The translations under genes and the position numbers were made by a program. The notes under the pieces are model-generated. The model made no database searches, was not told the origin of the DNA, and worked only from the letters and a program-made list of their open reading frames with translations. Of a DNA stretch of 9,594 nt, positions 1-6,741 are shown piece after piece. The DNA comes from Candidatus Limnocylindrales bacterium. GTDB lineage: Bacteria > Chloroflexota > Limnocylindria > Limnocylindrales > CSP1-4. The stretch lies in NCBI GenBank assembly GCA_031292335.1, contig JARLHH010000316.1, positions 1 to 9,594 of the forward strand, read 5' to 3'. How positions within the stretch are numbered: position 1 is the first letter of the stretch; each line of letters starts with the position of its first letter.

Positions 1-1938
1 GGAGGCGGGCGCGGCCCGGACGAGAGCAGCCCGTTTGCCGAGGTCCGGCACGAGCGCCCGATGCTGAGCCTGGCGAACGCGTTCGGGGAAGAGGAGCTGC
101 GTGCCTTCGATGCCCGGGTCCGGCGTGGCCTGGGCCTGCCCGCTGCCCCGGAGCCGGCTCCGGAGCTCCGCTACGTCGCCGAGCTGAAGATCGACGGCCT
201 CGCGATCAGCCTCCGCTACCGGGAGGGACGGTTCGTGCGCGGCGCGACCCGCGGCGACGGCACGACCGGCGAGGACGTCACGGCGAACCTTCGGACGATC
301 GCCGCAATCCCGGATCGTCTCGCCGAGCCTGTCACGCTGGAGGTGCGCGGAGAGGTCTACATGCCCAAGGCCGAGTTCGCCAGGATCAACGCCGAGCGGG
401 AAGAGGCCGGCCTGCCCCTCTACGCAAACCCACGCAACAGCGGCGCCGGCTCGCTTCGCCAGCAGGATCCGGCGGTGACGGGCGGGCGCCGGCTGAGCTT
501 CTGGGCCTACCAGCTCCACGAGGAGACGCCCGCCGAGCCGACCGGCTCACAGTCCGCCGCGCTCCAGCGCCTCGAGACCCTCGGCTTCCCGGTCAACCCG
601 CACCGCCGGGCCGGCCTGGACATCGACGGCGTGATCGCCTTCCTTGCCCGCTGGCAGGAGGCCCGCCATGGGCTCGATTACGAGACGGACGGCGTCGTCG
701 TGAAGGTGGACCGATTCGACCAGCAGGCGCGGCTGGGGATGGTGGCGCGAGCGCCCCGCTGGGCGATCGCCTACAAGTTCCCGCCCGAGCAGGTCGAGAC
801 GCTGCTGGAGGCGATCGTCCCGTATGTTGGGCGAACCGGGACGCTGACGCCGGTGGCGCACCTTCGCCCGGCCCGCGTGGCCGGCTCCACCGTCTCGCGG
901 GCCACGCTCCACAACCTCGACGAGGTCCGCCGCAAGGACCTCCGGATCGGGGACCAGGTGATCCTCCAGAAGGCAGGTGACGTGATCCCGGAGGTTGTCC
1001 GCGCCATCCCGGAGCGACGCACCGGCGCGGAGCGCCTTTTCGAGATGCCGGAGCGCTGCCCGGTCTGCGACACGCCGATCGTGCGCGACGAGGGTGCCGT
1101 CCGCCACTACTGCCCGAACCCGGCCTGCCCGGCGCGGGTCGCCCAGGAGTACGGGCACTTCGCGGGCCGCGGCGGCATGGACATCGAGGGCGCCGGGTGG
1201 GCCGTGCTCGAGCAGCTCCTGCAGCGCGGCCTCGTCCGCTCGCGGGGCGACTTCTTCCGCCTTCGCGTCGAGGATCTCGAATCGCTCGACCGGTTCGCCC
1301 GCAAGAGCGCGGAGAACCTCGCGGCGGCGATCGAGCGGGCGCGCCGGCGGCCGCTGGCACGGATCCTGAACGCGCTGGGCATTCCCCAGGTCGGCGAGCA
1401 GACCGCGATCGACCTCGCGACCTGGCTCGCGGGCCGCGTTCGGCCCGCCGAGGAAGAGGCCATGGGTGGGCCGGATGGCTGGACTGCGCGAGTTGCCGCG
1501 GAGCTGCGCCGTGTCGCCGCGGAGGAGCCCGCCGCCTTCGAGGAGGTGCCCGGCGTCGGCGGCACCGTGGCGGCGAGCCTCGCGCGCTACTTCGCCGACC
1601 CGGCGACCGCGGGGATCCTCGATGACCTGCTCGCGGCCGGCGTGGAGGCCGAGCCGCCCCGCCTGCCGCCTGCGATCGACGAAGGCCCCGTGGGGGCGCT
1701 CGCGGGCAGGACGCTCGTCGTGACCGGCACGCTGCCGGGCATGAGCCGCGCGGAGGCCGAGGACGCGATCCGGGCCGCCGGGGGGAAGGCGACCGGATCC
1801 GTGTCGCGCAAGACCGACTTCCTCGTCGCCGGCGAGAGCGCCGGGTCCAAGCTGCAGAAGGCGCAGGAGCTCGGCGTGCCGGTCCTCGACGAGGACGCGT
1901 TCCGGCGGCTCCTGGCGGGAGAGGAGACATCGATGTGA
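1..1938 (+). CDS. ligA: NAD-dependent DNA ligase LigA, 5' end outside the window
   Basis: Seals nicks in duplex DNA using NAD+ during replication and repair, in the cytoplasm. The frame is open from base 1, and the residues before the first ATG (SPFAEVRHERPMLSL) match the family's N-terminal domain, so the ATG at 61 is internal. From the position of the catalytic lysine, about 60 N-terminal residues are missing. Seen in order, numbered from the Met at 61: AMP-accepting Lys43 in ELKIDG; GTTGEDVT; LEVRGEVYMP; ETDGVVVKVD; WAIAYKFPPEQ; an OB-fold around VGRTGTLTPVA; a four-Cys zinc finger (C333, C336, C351, C356); helix-hairpin-helix segments (GIPQVGEQT and VPGVGG); and a C-terminal BRCT domain at about 542-620. 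The stretch between the two helix-hairpin-helix motifs is roughly 20 residues longer than I recall for E. coli LigA. All nucleotidyltransferase motifs present in the window look intact. The stop overlaps the next start by 4 bp. Confidence 0.97.
   Translation, partial: GGGRGPDESSPFAEVRHERPMLSLANAFGEEELRAFDARVRRGLGLPAAPEPAPELRYVAELKIDGLAISLRYREGRFVRGATRGDGTTGEDVTANLRTIAAIPDRLAEPVTLEVRGEVYMPKAEFARINAEREEAGLPLYANPRNSGAGSLRQQDPAVTGGRRLSFWAYQLHEETPAEPTGSQSAALQRLETLGFPVNPHRRAGLDIDGVIAFLARWQEARHGLDYETDGVVVKVDRFDQQARLGMVARAPRWAIAYKFPPEQVETLLEAIVPYVGRTGTLTPVAHLRPARVAGSTVSRATLHNLDEVRRKDLRIGDQVILQKAGDVIPEVVRAIPERRTGAERLFEMPERCPVCDTPIVRDEGAVRHYCPNPACPARVAQEYGHFAGRGGMDIEGAGWAVLEQLLQRGLVRSRGDFFRLRVEDLESLDRFARKSAENLAAAIERARRRPLARILNALGIPQVGEQTAIDLATWLAGRVRPAEEEAMGGPDGWTARVAAELRRVAAEEPAAFEEVPGVGGTVAASLARYFADPATAGILDDLLAAGVEAEPPRLPPAIDEGPVGALAGRTLVVTGTLPGMSRAEAEDAIRAAGGKATGSVSRKTDFLVAGESAGSKLQKAQELGVPVLDEDAFRRLLAGEETSM
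1918..1926 (+). promoter_or_regulatory. Shine-Dalgarno for the DinB-like gene, inside ligA
   Basis: The purine run GGAGAGGAG lies within the last codons of ligA and ends 8 nt before the GTG at 1935. It supports that GTG, which overlaps the ligA stop as GTGA, as the true start. The arrangement fits translational coupling to ligA. Confidence 0.7.
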
Positions 1939-2489
1939 CGAATCCCACGGATCGGGCCGGGAGCGCGAGCCCGGACAACCTGGCGGACCCCCAGGGCTAC
2001 CAGCGGCACCTCATTGGCCTGGTCGGATACGACGATCCCGCCGCAGTCCAGGGGTCGACGATCGCGACGTGGCGGGCCCTCGTGGCCGAGGCGGGCCCCG
2101 ACCTCCGGACGCGGCCGGAGCTCGCCGAGTGGTCGGTCCTCGAATGTCTCGGCCATGCCGTCGACGCGGAGCTCGTCATGAGCGGGCGCTACCGGTGGGC
2201 GATCGCGGAGGACGACCCCACGATCGTGGGCTTCGACCAGGACCGCTGGGTCGCGGCGTTCGACCACGGGCACGCCGACCCCGAAGGGCTGCTGGGCCTG
2301 TTCGAGGCACTCCGGACGGCGAACCTGGCGCTCGTGGCCGGGACGACGCCGGCGGCGCGGGCGCGGACCGTGCGCCACCCGGAGCGCGGCCCGGAGTCGC
2401 TGGGCCTGATGTTCACGATGACCGCCGGCCACGACCGGTTCCATCTTGCCCAGGCGCGCCGGGCGCTGGCCGCGGTGCGGGCCGGCTGA
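1935..2489 (+). CDS. DinB-superfamily (DinB_2-like) putative metal-binding protein
   Basis: A 184-aa protein resembling the DinB/YfiT-like four-helix-bundle superfamily. Some characterised members are metal-dependent thiol transferases or hydrolases; most have no known role. Visible signature: EWSVLECLGHAVDAEL, an Arg-rich helix (SGRYRW), D-x-DRWVAAF, and a C-terminal AGHDRFHLAQ. His74, His166 and His170 would form the usual three-histidine metal site, so a functional metalloprotein is likely, but the substrate cannot be inferred. About 20 polar N-terminal residues precede the fold, and there is no signal peptide or membrane segment. The GTG start is chosen because it has a strong ribosome binding site and overlaps the ligA stop by 4 bp, implying co-expression with ligA. 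The name DinB does not imply DNA polymerase IV, and a DNA-repair role is not shown. Confidence 0.85.
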   Translation: MTNPTDRAGSASPDNLADPQGYQRHLIGLVGYDDPAAVQGSTIATWRALVAEAGPDLRTRPELAEWSVLECLGHAVDAELVMSGRYRWAIAEDDPTIVGFDQDRWVAAFDHGHADPEGLLGLFEALRTANLALVAGTTPAARARTVRHPERGPESLGLMFTMTAGHDRFHLAQARRALAAVRAG

Positions 2490-2501
2490 CCTCCGCGACC
2501 A

Positions 2502-2519
2502 AACCCTGCGAACCCTGCG
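2502..2519 (+). repeat. Tandem 9-bp direct repeat (AACCCTGCG x2) upstream of gatC
   Basis: Two perfect adjacent copies, at 2502-2510 and 2511-2519, lie in the 64-bp gap between the DinB-like gene and gatC. They end 20 bp before the candidate -10 box, so they sit about where a -35 element or an activator or operator site would be. The function is unknown and chance is possible, since the unit is short and GC-rich. Confidence 0.4.
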
Positions 2520-2539
2520 GGCTCGCCCCGGCGGTCGGC

Positions 2540-2545
2540 TATCAT
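2540..2545 (+). promoter_or_regulatory. Candidate -10 box (TATCAT) for a leaderless gatC transcript
   Basis: TATCAT fits the TANNNT -10 consensus and is one of few AT-rich hexamers in this GC-rich stretch. Eight bases separate it from the ATG of gatC, so transcription would begin at or next to the start codon. No Shine-Dalgarno lies between them and no clear -35 is visible 16-18 bp upstream. This layout is known for leaderless promoters in Actinobacteria, Deinococcus and other high-GC lineages. It implies that gatCA and the aminotransferase can be transcribed independently of ligA. Confidence 0.55.
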
Positions 2546-2553
2546 CGAGCGCC

Positions 2554-2850
2554 ATGGGAACCCTCTCGCGCGGCGACGTCGAGCATGTCGCGCACCTCGC
2601 CCGGCTTGGCCTGACCGCCGATGAGCTTGCCCGGCTCGAGGTCCAGCTGAACCACATCCTGGACCAGTACGCGGTGCTCTCCGGCCTCGACACGGACGCC
2701 ATCCCGCCGACCGCCCAGACGATCGAGCTGGAGAACATCCTGCGCGAGGACGTGGCGCGGCCGTCGCTCGAGCGGGCCGAGGCGCTGGCAAACGCCCCGG
2801 AGCGGGACGAGCGCAACGTCATCGTCCCGGCGATCCTCGGCGGCGACTGA
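2554..2850 (+). CDS. gatC: Asp-tRNA(Asn)/Glu-tRNA(Gln) amidotransferase subunit C
   Basis: Small subunit of the GatCAB complex, which converts Glu-tRNA(Gln) and/or Asp-tRNA(Asn) to the amidated forms. GatC wraps around GatA and stabilises its contact with GatB. The protein is 98 aa, normal for the family (about 95-100). Visible hallmarks are VEHVAHLARLGLTADEL near the N-terminus, LNHILDQYAVLSGLDTD in the middle, LREDVARPSL, and the C-terminal NVIVPAILGGD. The frame stays open upstream to 2446 inside the preceding gene, but the ATG at 2554 matches the family N-terminus and directly follows the candidate -10 box, so it is chosen. The gene ends 7 bp before gatA. Confidence 0.95.
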   Translation: MGTLSRGDVEHVAHLARLGLTADELARLEVQLNHILDQYAVLSGLDTDAIPPTAQTIELENILREDVARPSLERAEALANAPERDERNVIVPAILGGD

Positions 2851-2857
2851 GGGCGCC

Positions 2858-4414
2858 GTGCCGGACCCCGGGCTCACCCGCCTGACCGCCGTCGCGATGA
2901 GCGACCGGCTCCGCGCCGGCGACCTCTCGTCGCGCGAGCTGGTGGACGCACACCTCGCGCGCGCCGAGCGCGAGAACCCCGCCCTGAACGCGTGGCTGGT
3001 CATCGACGAGGCAGGCGCCCGCGGGGCCGCCGACGAGGCGGATGCCCGGCTCGCGCAGGCGCGTCGCAACGGAGCCGAGGCGCTTGCCGTGCTGCACCCC
3101 CTGTGCGGCGTGCCGGTCGGCCTCAAGGACCTCGTCTCGGTGCGGGGCGGCCAGTGCACGGCGGGCTCCCGCATCCTGGCCGGGTACGTCTCCCCGTACG
3201 ACGCCCACATCACGGAGCGGCTGCGCGCCGCCGGTGCGGTGATCCTGGGCAAGCTCAACATGGACGAGTTCGCGATGGGGTCGTCCACCGAGCACTCTGC
3301 CTACGGTCCGGCCGCGAACCCCTGGGACCTGGGCCGGGTTCCCGGGGGCAGCTCGGGCGGATCGGCCGCCAGCGTCGCGGCCGGCCACGTCCCGCTCAGC
3401 ATCGGGACGGACACCGGCGGATCTGTTCGCCAGCCGGCCGCGTTGACCGGCGTGGTCGGGATGAAGCCGACGTACGGGCGGGTCAGCCGCTACGGGATCG
3501 TCGCCTTCGCCTCATCGCTTGACCAGGTCGGTCCGTTCGGGCGCACCGCGCGCGACGCCGCGATGCTGCTCCACGCGATCGCGGGTCGGGACGCGCGCGA
3601 CTCGACCTCGGCGCCGCGGCCGGTCCCGGAAGACCTGCTCCATCTGCCCGCCTCGGACGACGAGGCCGCGGCGGGGCTCCGGGGCTTTCGCCTGGGCCTG
3701 CCGCGGGAGTACTTCGTGGCGGGCATGGAGGCGGGCGTGGAGGCGCGCATCCGCGAAGCCGTGGCGGCGCTGGCGGCCGCGGGCGCGGAGATCGTCGACG
3801 TCAGCCTGCCCCACACGGACTACGGCCTGGCCACTTACTACATCGTTGCCCCCGCCGAGGCGTCGGCGAACCTCGCCCGCTACGACGGGATCCGCTTCGG
3901 CCACGCGGTCCGGGGCGGTGACGTGCTGGCCAACTACGTCGCGACCCGCGGGTCCGGCTTCGGCCCCGAGGTCAAGCGCCGGATCATGCTCGGCACCTAT
4001 GCGCTCTCGGCCGGCTATTACGACGCCTACTACCTGAAGGCCCAGAAGGTCCGGACACTCATCAAGGCCGACTTCGACGCGGCCTTCGGGAGCGGGATCG
4101 ACGCGCTCGTCGCCCCGGTCAGCCCGTTCGTCGCCTGGCCGTTCGGCGCCCGGCTGGACGATCCCGTGGCGATGTACCTTGCCGACGTCTGCACGCTGCC
4201 GGTCAACATGGCCGGCCTGCCGGGGATGAGCATCCCGGCCGGGCTCTCCGACGGCCTGCCGGTGGGGCTCCAGCTGATCGGGCCGGCCTGGAGCGAGCTG
4301 GCGCTCTTCCGCCTCGCGCGAGCCTACGAGGCGATCACCGCAGGCGCGGCCTGGCGCGGCACGGAGCCGTCCGGCCTGGCTGCCCTGCGCGCACAGGAGG
4401 TTGGCGTTCCATGA
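2858..4414 (+). CDS. gatA: Asp-tRNA(Asn)/Glu-tRNA(Gln) amidotransferase subunit A (glutaminase/amidase)
   Basis: Catalytic amidase subunit of GatCAB: it hydrolyses glutamine and channels ammonia to the aminoacyl-tRNA. It belongs to the amidase-signature family. The Ser-cis-Ser-Lys triad is visible as Lys90 (GVPVGLKD), Ser165 in GGSSGGS (163-169) and the nucleophile Ser189 in GTDTGGS. The 75- and 99-residue offsets from the Lys equal those of S. aureus GatA (K79, S154, S178). NMDEFAMGSSTEHSAYGP and KPTYGRVSRYG are strongly GatA-like, which argues against a generic amidase. At 518 aa it is about 30 residues longer than usual, with extra residues before Lys90 and at the C-terminus. The GTG start lies 7 bp after gatC, with a weak GAGGG at 2849-2853 spaced 4 nt. 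It is preferred to the ATG at 2897 because the family motif LTRLTAVAMSDRLRAGDLSS begins upstream of that ATG. The stop overlaps the next start as ATGA. Confidence 0.96.
   Translation: MPDPGLTRLTAVAMSDRLRAGDLSSRELVDAHLARAERENPALNAWLVIDEAGARGAADEADARLAQARRNGAEALAVLHPLCGVPVGLKDLVSVRGGQCTAGSRILAGYVSPYDAHITERLRAAGAVILGKLNMDEFAMGSSTEHSAYGPAANPWDLGRVPGGSSGGSAASVAAGHVPLSIGTDTGGSVRQPAALTGVVGMKPTYGRVSRYGIVAFASSLDQVGPFGRTARDAAMLLHAIAGRDARDSTSAPRPVPEDLLHLPASDDEAAAGLRGFRLGLPREYFVAGMEAGVEARIREAVAALAAAGAEIVDVSLPHTDYGLATYYIVAPAEASANLARYDGIRFGHAVRGGDVLANYVATRGSGFGPEVKRRIMLGTYALSAGYYDAYYLKAQKVRTLIKADFDAAFGSGIDALVAPVSPFVAWPFGARLDDPVAMYLADVCTLPVNMAGLPGMSIPAGLSDGLPVGLQLIGPAWSELALFRLARAYEAITAGAAWRGTEPSGLAALRAQEVGVP
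4395..4400 (+). promoter_or_regulatory. Shine-Dalgarno AGGAGG for the aminotransferase, inside gatA
   Basis: A perfect AGGAGG core sits within the final gatA codons, 10 nt before the ATG at 4411. It fixes that start, which overlaps the gatA stop by 4 bp, and implies efficient coupled translation. Confidence 0.75.
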
Positions 4415-5607
4415 CGATCCCCGCCGCGCGCGTTCCGCTGGCGGAACGTGCGCTCTCCGCGCGCGTCCGGGCGGTTCCCCCGTCCGGCATCCGCCGCTTC
4501 TTCGACATCGCCGCGACGATGGAGGACGTGATCAGCCTCGGGGTGGGGGAGCCCGACTTCGCGACGCCGGACCAGGTGATCGAGGCGGGGATCGCGTCGC
4601 TTCGCGCGAAGCGGACCCATTACACCAGCAACTACGGGACGCTGGAGCTTCGCGTCGCCATCTCCGAGCACCTTGCGCGGCGGTACGGCGTGCGCTATGA
4701 CCCGGCGACGGAGATCCTCGTGACGGTCGGGGCGTCGGAGGCGGTCGACCTTGCGCTCCGCGCGACGATCGACCCGGGCGACGAGGTGATCCTCCACGAG
4801 CCGTCGTACGTCGCCTACGTCCCGGCGGTGGTCTTCGCCGGCGGGGTCGTGCGCCACGTCGCGACGCGGTTCGAGGACGACTTCGCGCTGGATCCGGCCG
4901 CCGTGGCGGCCGCCGTGACGCCGCGGACCAAGGCGCTCTTCCTGGGGTTTCCCTGCAACCCGACCGGTGCCGTCCTGCCGGAGGCCGTCCAGGACGAGCT
5001 GGCCCGGATCGCCGTCGCGAACGACCTCCTCGTCTACTCGGACGAGATCTACGACCGCCTCTCATACGGCGGCTACCGGCACCGGGCGATGAGCGCGCTG
5101 CCCGGCATGCGTGAGCGCACGATTCTCATGGGCGGCTTCTCGAAGGCCTACGCCATGACGGGCTGGCGAGTCGGCTACCTGTGCGCCCCGGCCGCGATCC
5201 TCGAGGGGATCGTCAAGGTCCACCAGTACGGGATCATGTCGGCGCCCACCACGGCCCAGGATGCGGCACTGGCCGCGCTCCTCACCGCGGAGTCGGACGT
5301 CGAGGCGATGCGCGCCGAGTACGACCGCCGGCGCCGTCTCATCGTCGACGGCCTCAACGCCCTGGGCCTCGCCACGTTCGAGCCGCGGGGCGCGTTCTAC
5401 GCCTTCCCGCGGATCATCGCGACCGGCCTCGATGACAACGCGTTCGTGGAGCAGCTCATCAACGAGGAGCACGTCGCCGCCGTCCCGGGCAGCGCCTTCG
5501 GGCCGTCCGGCGCCGGCCACGTCCGGATGTGCTACGCGACGAGCTACGAGAAGCTCGAGGAGGCGCTCGCCCGGATCGGGCGGTTCGTGGGCCGGCACCG
5601 GAGCTAG
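4411..5607 (+). CDS. PLP-dependent class I/II aminotransferase (aspartate/aromatic type)
   Basis: A 398-aa fold-type I aminotransferase that transfers the amino group of an amino acid to a 2-oxoacid through pyridoxal phosphate. Visible residues: ISLGVGEPDF near the N-terminus, YTSNYGTLELR, Asn183 in PCNPTG, Asp211 and Tyr214 in DEIYD, the Schiff-base Lys245 in GGFSKAYAMTGWRVGY with phosphate-binding Arg253, and Arg372 in HVRMCYATS, which would hold the substrate carboxylate. The N-terminal PPSGIRRFFDIAATMEDVISLG resembles the subgroup annotated as aspartate aminotransferase, aromatic aminotransferase or PatA (N-acetyl-diaminopimelate aminotransferase). The exact amino donor cannot be read from the sequence. 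It overlaps gatA by 4 bp, so it is in one operon with gatCA. A link through Asp/Glu supply for the amidotransferase is attractive but unproven. The gene is complete, with no membrane or export signal. Confidence 0.92.
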   Translation: MTIPAARVPLAERALSARVRAVPPSGIRRFFDIAATMEDVISLGVGEPDFATPDQVIEAGIASLRAKRTHYTSNYGTLELRVAISEHLARRYGVRYDPATEILVTVGASEAVDLALRATIDPGDEVILHEPSYVAYVPAVVFAGGVVRHVATRFEDDFALDPAAVAAAVTPRTKALFLGFPCNPTGAVLPEAVQDELARIAVANDLLVYSDEIYDRLSYGGYRHRAMSALPGMRERTILMGGFSKAYAMTGWRVGYLCAPAAILEGIVKVHQYGIMSAPTTAQDAALAALLTAESDVEAMRAEYDRRRRLIVDGLNALGLATFEPRGAFYAFPRIIATGLDDNAFVEQLINEEHVAAVPGSAFGPSGAGHVRMCYATSYEKLEEALARIGRFVGRHRS

Positions 5608-5634
5608 CGCCCGCGGGCGAAGCGCGCGCGGGGC

Positions 5635-6657
5635 CTACCGGGATCCTGAACCTGGACCCCGGCGGGGTCCAGGCGGCGCCGGAGCGGCGCGTCGTCGCTT
5701 GGCGCGGTACATCGCCACATCGGCGGCCTTGAGCAGCTCCTCGGCATCGCGGCCATCGTCGGGGTACTGGCCGATGCCAATGCTGACGGTGACCGCCGCG
5801 TCGCCGCCCGGCAGCGCGAACGGCATACCCACGGCCGAGCGGATCTTGTCGGCGAGCGCGATCGCGTCTGGGCCAGCCCGGAGCGACTCGAGGAGAACAA
5901 CGAACTCGTCGCCGCCGATGCGGGCGACGGTGTCGGCTGCGCGCAGGTTCCGGGTGAGCCGCTCCGCGACCCCGCGGAGCACCAGGTCGCCGACGTCGTG
6001 TCCGCGCGAGTCATTGATCCGCTTGAAGCCGTCCAGGTCGATGAAGAGGATCGCGAAGCTCAGCTCGTAGCGCGCCGCCCGGACCAGGAGCTGGTTCAGG
6101 CGGTCGAACATGAGATAGCGATTCGGCAGGCCGGTGAGCGTGTCGTGGGTGGCCAGGTGCTCCAGGGCCATCTCGGCACGTTTGAGCTCGTTGATCTCCC
6201 GCGTGATCCCGAGCAGCCCCACGACCGTGCCTGCCAGGTCGTGGAGCGGCGTCTTCGTTGTGAGCGTCCAGTTGACCTGGCCACTCTCGAGCTGGCGGCT
6301 CTCGGTGAGGCCGATGATCGGCTCATCGGTCTCCATGATCCTCGTGTCGTCGAGCATGGTCATCTCGCCGAACTCCTGGCCGAAGAGCTCGATGTCGGTT
6401 CTGCCGATGAGCTCCGCGGGATCGGCGCGCCCCAGGTCCAACGCCATCTTCCGGTTCACGCGCACCAGCCGGCACTGACGATCCTTGAAGTAGATGCTGT
6501 CGACCATCGTCTCCATCAGGGAGCGAAACAGGAAGCCATCGTCGAGGGAGACGTCCGGCGACACGGTCACCACCTTCAGAGGCGGATGAGCCCTGGACAT
6601 CGCCACGGCCGACGTCGATGGGCGACCGGCGGCGCTCCAGTTGCGCGCATAGTGCAC
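5635..6657 (-). CDS. PAS-GGDEF diguanylate cyclase
   Basis: Predicted to make cyclic di-GMP from two GTP, controlled by an N-terminal PAS sensor. A PAS domain spans about residues 42-160 (METMVDSIYFKDR to GLLGITREINELKRAE). It is followed by the linker motif HDTLTGLPNR (171-180) and a GGDEF domain to about 320. Metal ligand Asp207 (FIDLDGFK), Asn215, the GGDEF signature at 248-252 and the inhibitory-site RxxD (Arg239-Asp242) are intact, so an active, product-inhibited enzyme is expected. No transmembrane or signal sequence is seen, so it is likely cytosolic. After MYRAK the usual short GGDEF ending is replaced by about 20 Arg/Pro/Gly residues, largely encoded by an inverted repeat. The start is uncertain: GTG at 6657, or ATG at 6600 (Met20); neither has a clear ribosome binding site, and conserved sequence begins only near residue 40. 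It lies 84 bp downstream of a GH94 gene on the same strand and converges on the aminotransferase. Confidence 0.9.
   Translation of the reverse strand: MHYARNWSAAGRPSTSAVAMSRAHPPLKVVTVSPDVSLDDGFLFRSLMETMVDSIYFKDRQCRLVRVNRKMALDLGRADPAELIGRTDIELFGQEFGEMTMLDDTRIMETDEPIIGLTESRQLESGQVNWTLTTKTPLHDLAGTVVGLLGITREINELKRAEMALEHLATHDTLTGLPNRYLMFDRLNQLLVRAARYELSFAILFIDLDGFKRINDSRGHDVGDLVLRGVAERLTRNLRAADTVARIGGDEFVVLLESLRAGPDAIALADKIRSAVGMPFALPGGDAAVTVSIGIGQYPDDGRDAEELLKAADVAMYRAKRRRAAPAPPGPRRGPGSGSR
5651..5673. terminator. Perfect 10-bp hairpin at the convergent gene ends (candidate bidirectional terminator)
   Basis: CCTGGACCCC (5651-5660) and GGGGTCCAGG (5664-5673) are exact reverse complements separated by the 3-nt loop GGC. 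The structure lies between the stop of the plus-strand aminotransferase (5607) and the body of the minus-strand GGDEF gene, inside the last codons of the latter (residues 329-336). There is no T-tract on the plus side and only a short TT on the minus side, so it is not a classical intrinsic terminator. High-GC bacteria often use hairpins without T-tracts. The perfect palindrome CGCCCGCGGGCG at 5608-5619, directly after the aminotransferase stop, may add to transcript-end structure. Confidence 0.5.
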
Positions 6658-6691
6658 CGTCGGCCGGCGAGCGGGGTGGCCGCCGCGCAGT

Positions 6692-6717
6692 CGCGAAACG
6701 TCGTGGTCCGACTCGCG
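6692..6717. other. Imperfect hairpin in the GH94-GGDEF intergenic gap
   Basis: The arms CGCGA(AAC)GTCG and CGACTCGCG pair over 9 bp with a 3-nt bulge and a 5-nt loop (TGGTC). The structure lies 25 bp after the GH94 stop in the direction of transcription. It could attenuate read-through into the GGDEF gene, or stabilise the 3' end of the GH94 message. No T-tract follows. The rest of the gap (6658-6741) shows no clear promoter or ribosome binding site. Confidence 0.25.
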
Positions 6718-6741
6718 GGAACCCGCTCCTGCCCTCGTCGC

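Noticed and set aside
61..63. ATG at 61 as the start of ligA
   Set aside because: In-frame residues encoded by 1-60 match the conserved LigA N-terminal region leading into PMLSL, so this Met is internal and the gene begins outside the window.
593..1978. 461-codon minus-strand frame opposite ligA
   Set aside because: Extreme Arg/Pro/Ser/Gly composition with no motif; it is a shadow of ligA.
1935..2489. DNA polymerase IV (dinB) as the identity of the DinB-like gene
   Set aside because: The protein is only 184 aa, lacks any Y-family polymerase motif, and has the three-histidine pattern of the unrelated DinB/YfiT-like superfamily.
2446..2553. 36-residue upstream extension of GatC
   Set aside because: It overlaps the DinB-like gene and encodes non-conserved Arg/Gly-rich residues. 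The family N-terminus and the candidate -10 box favour the ATG at 2554.
1587..2822. 411-codon minus-strand frame across ligA, the DinB-like gene and gatC
   Set aside because: It spans three supported genes on the opposite strand and shows no family resemblance.
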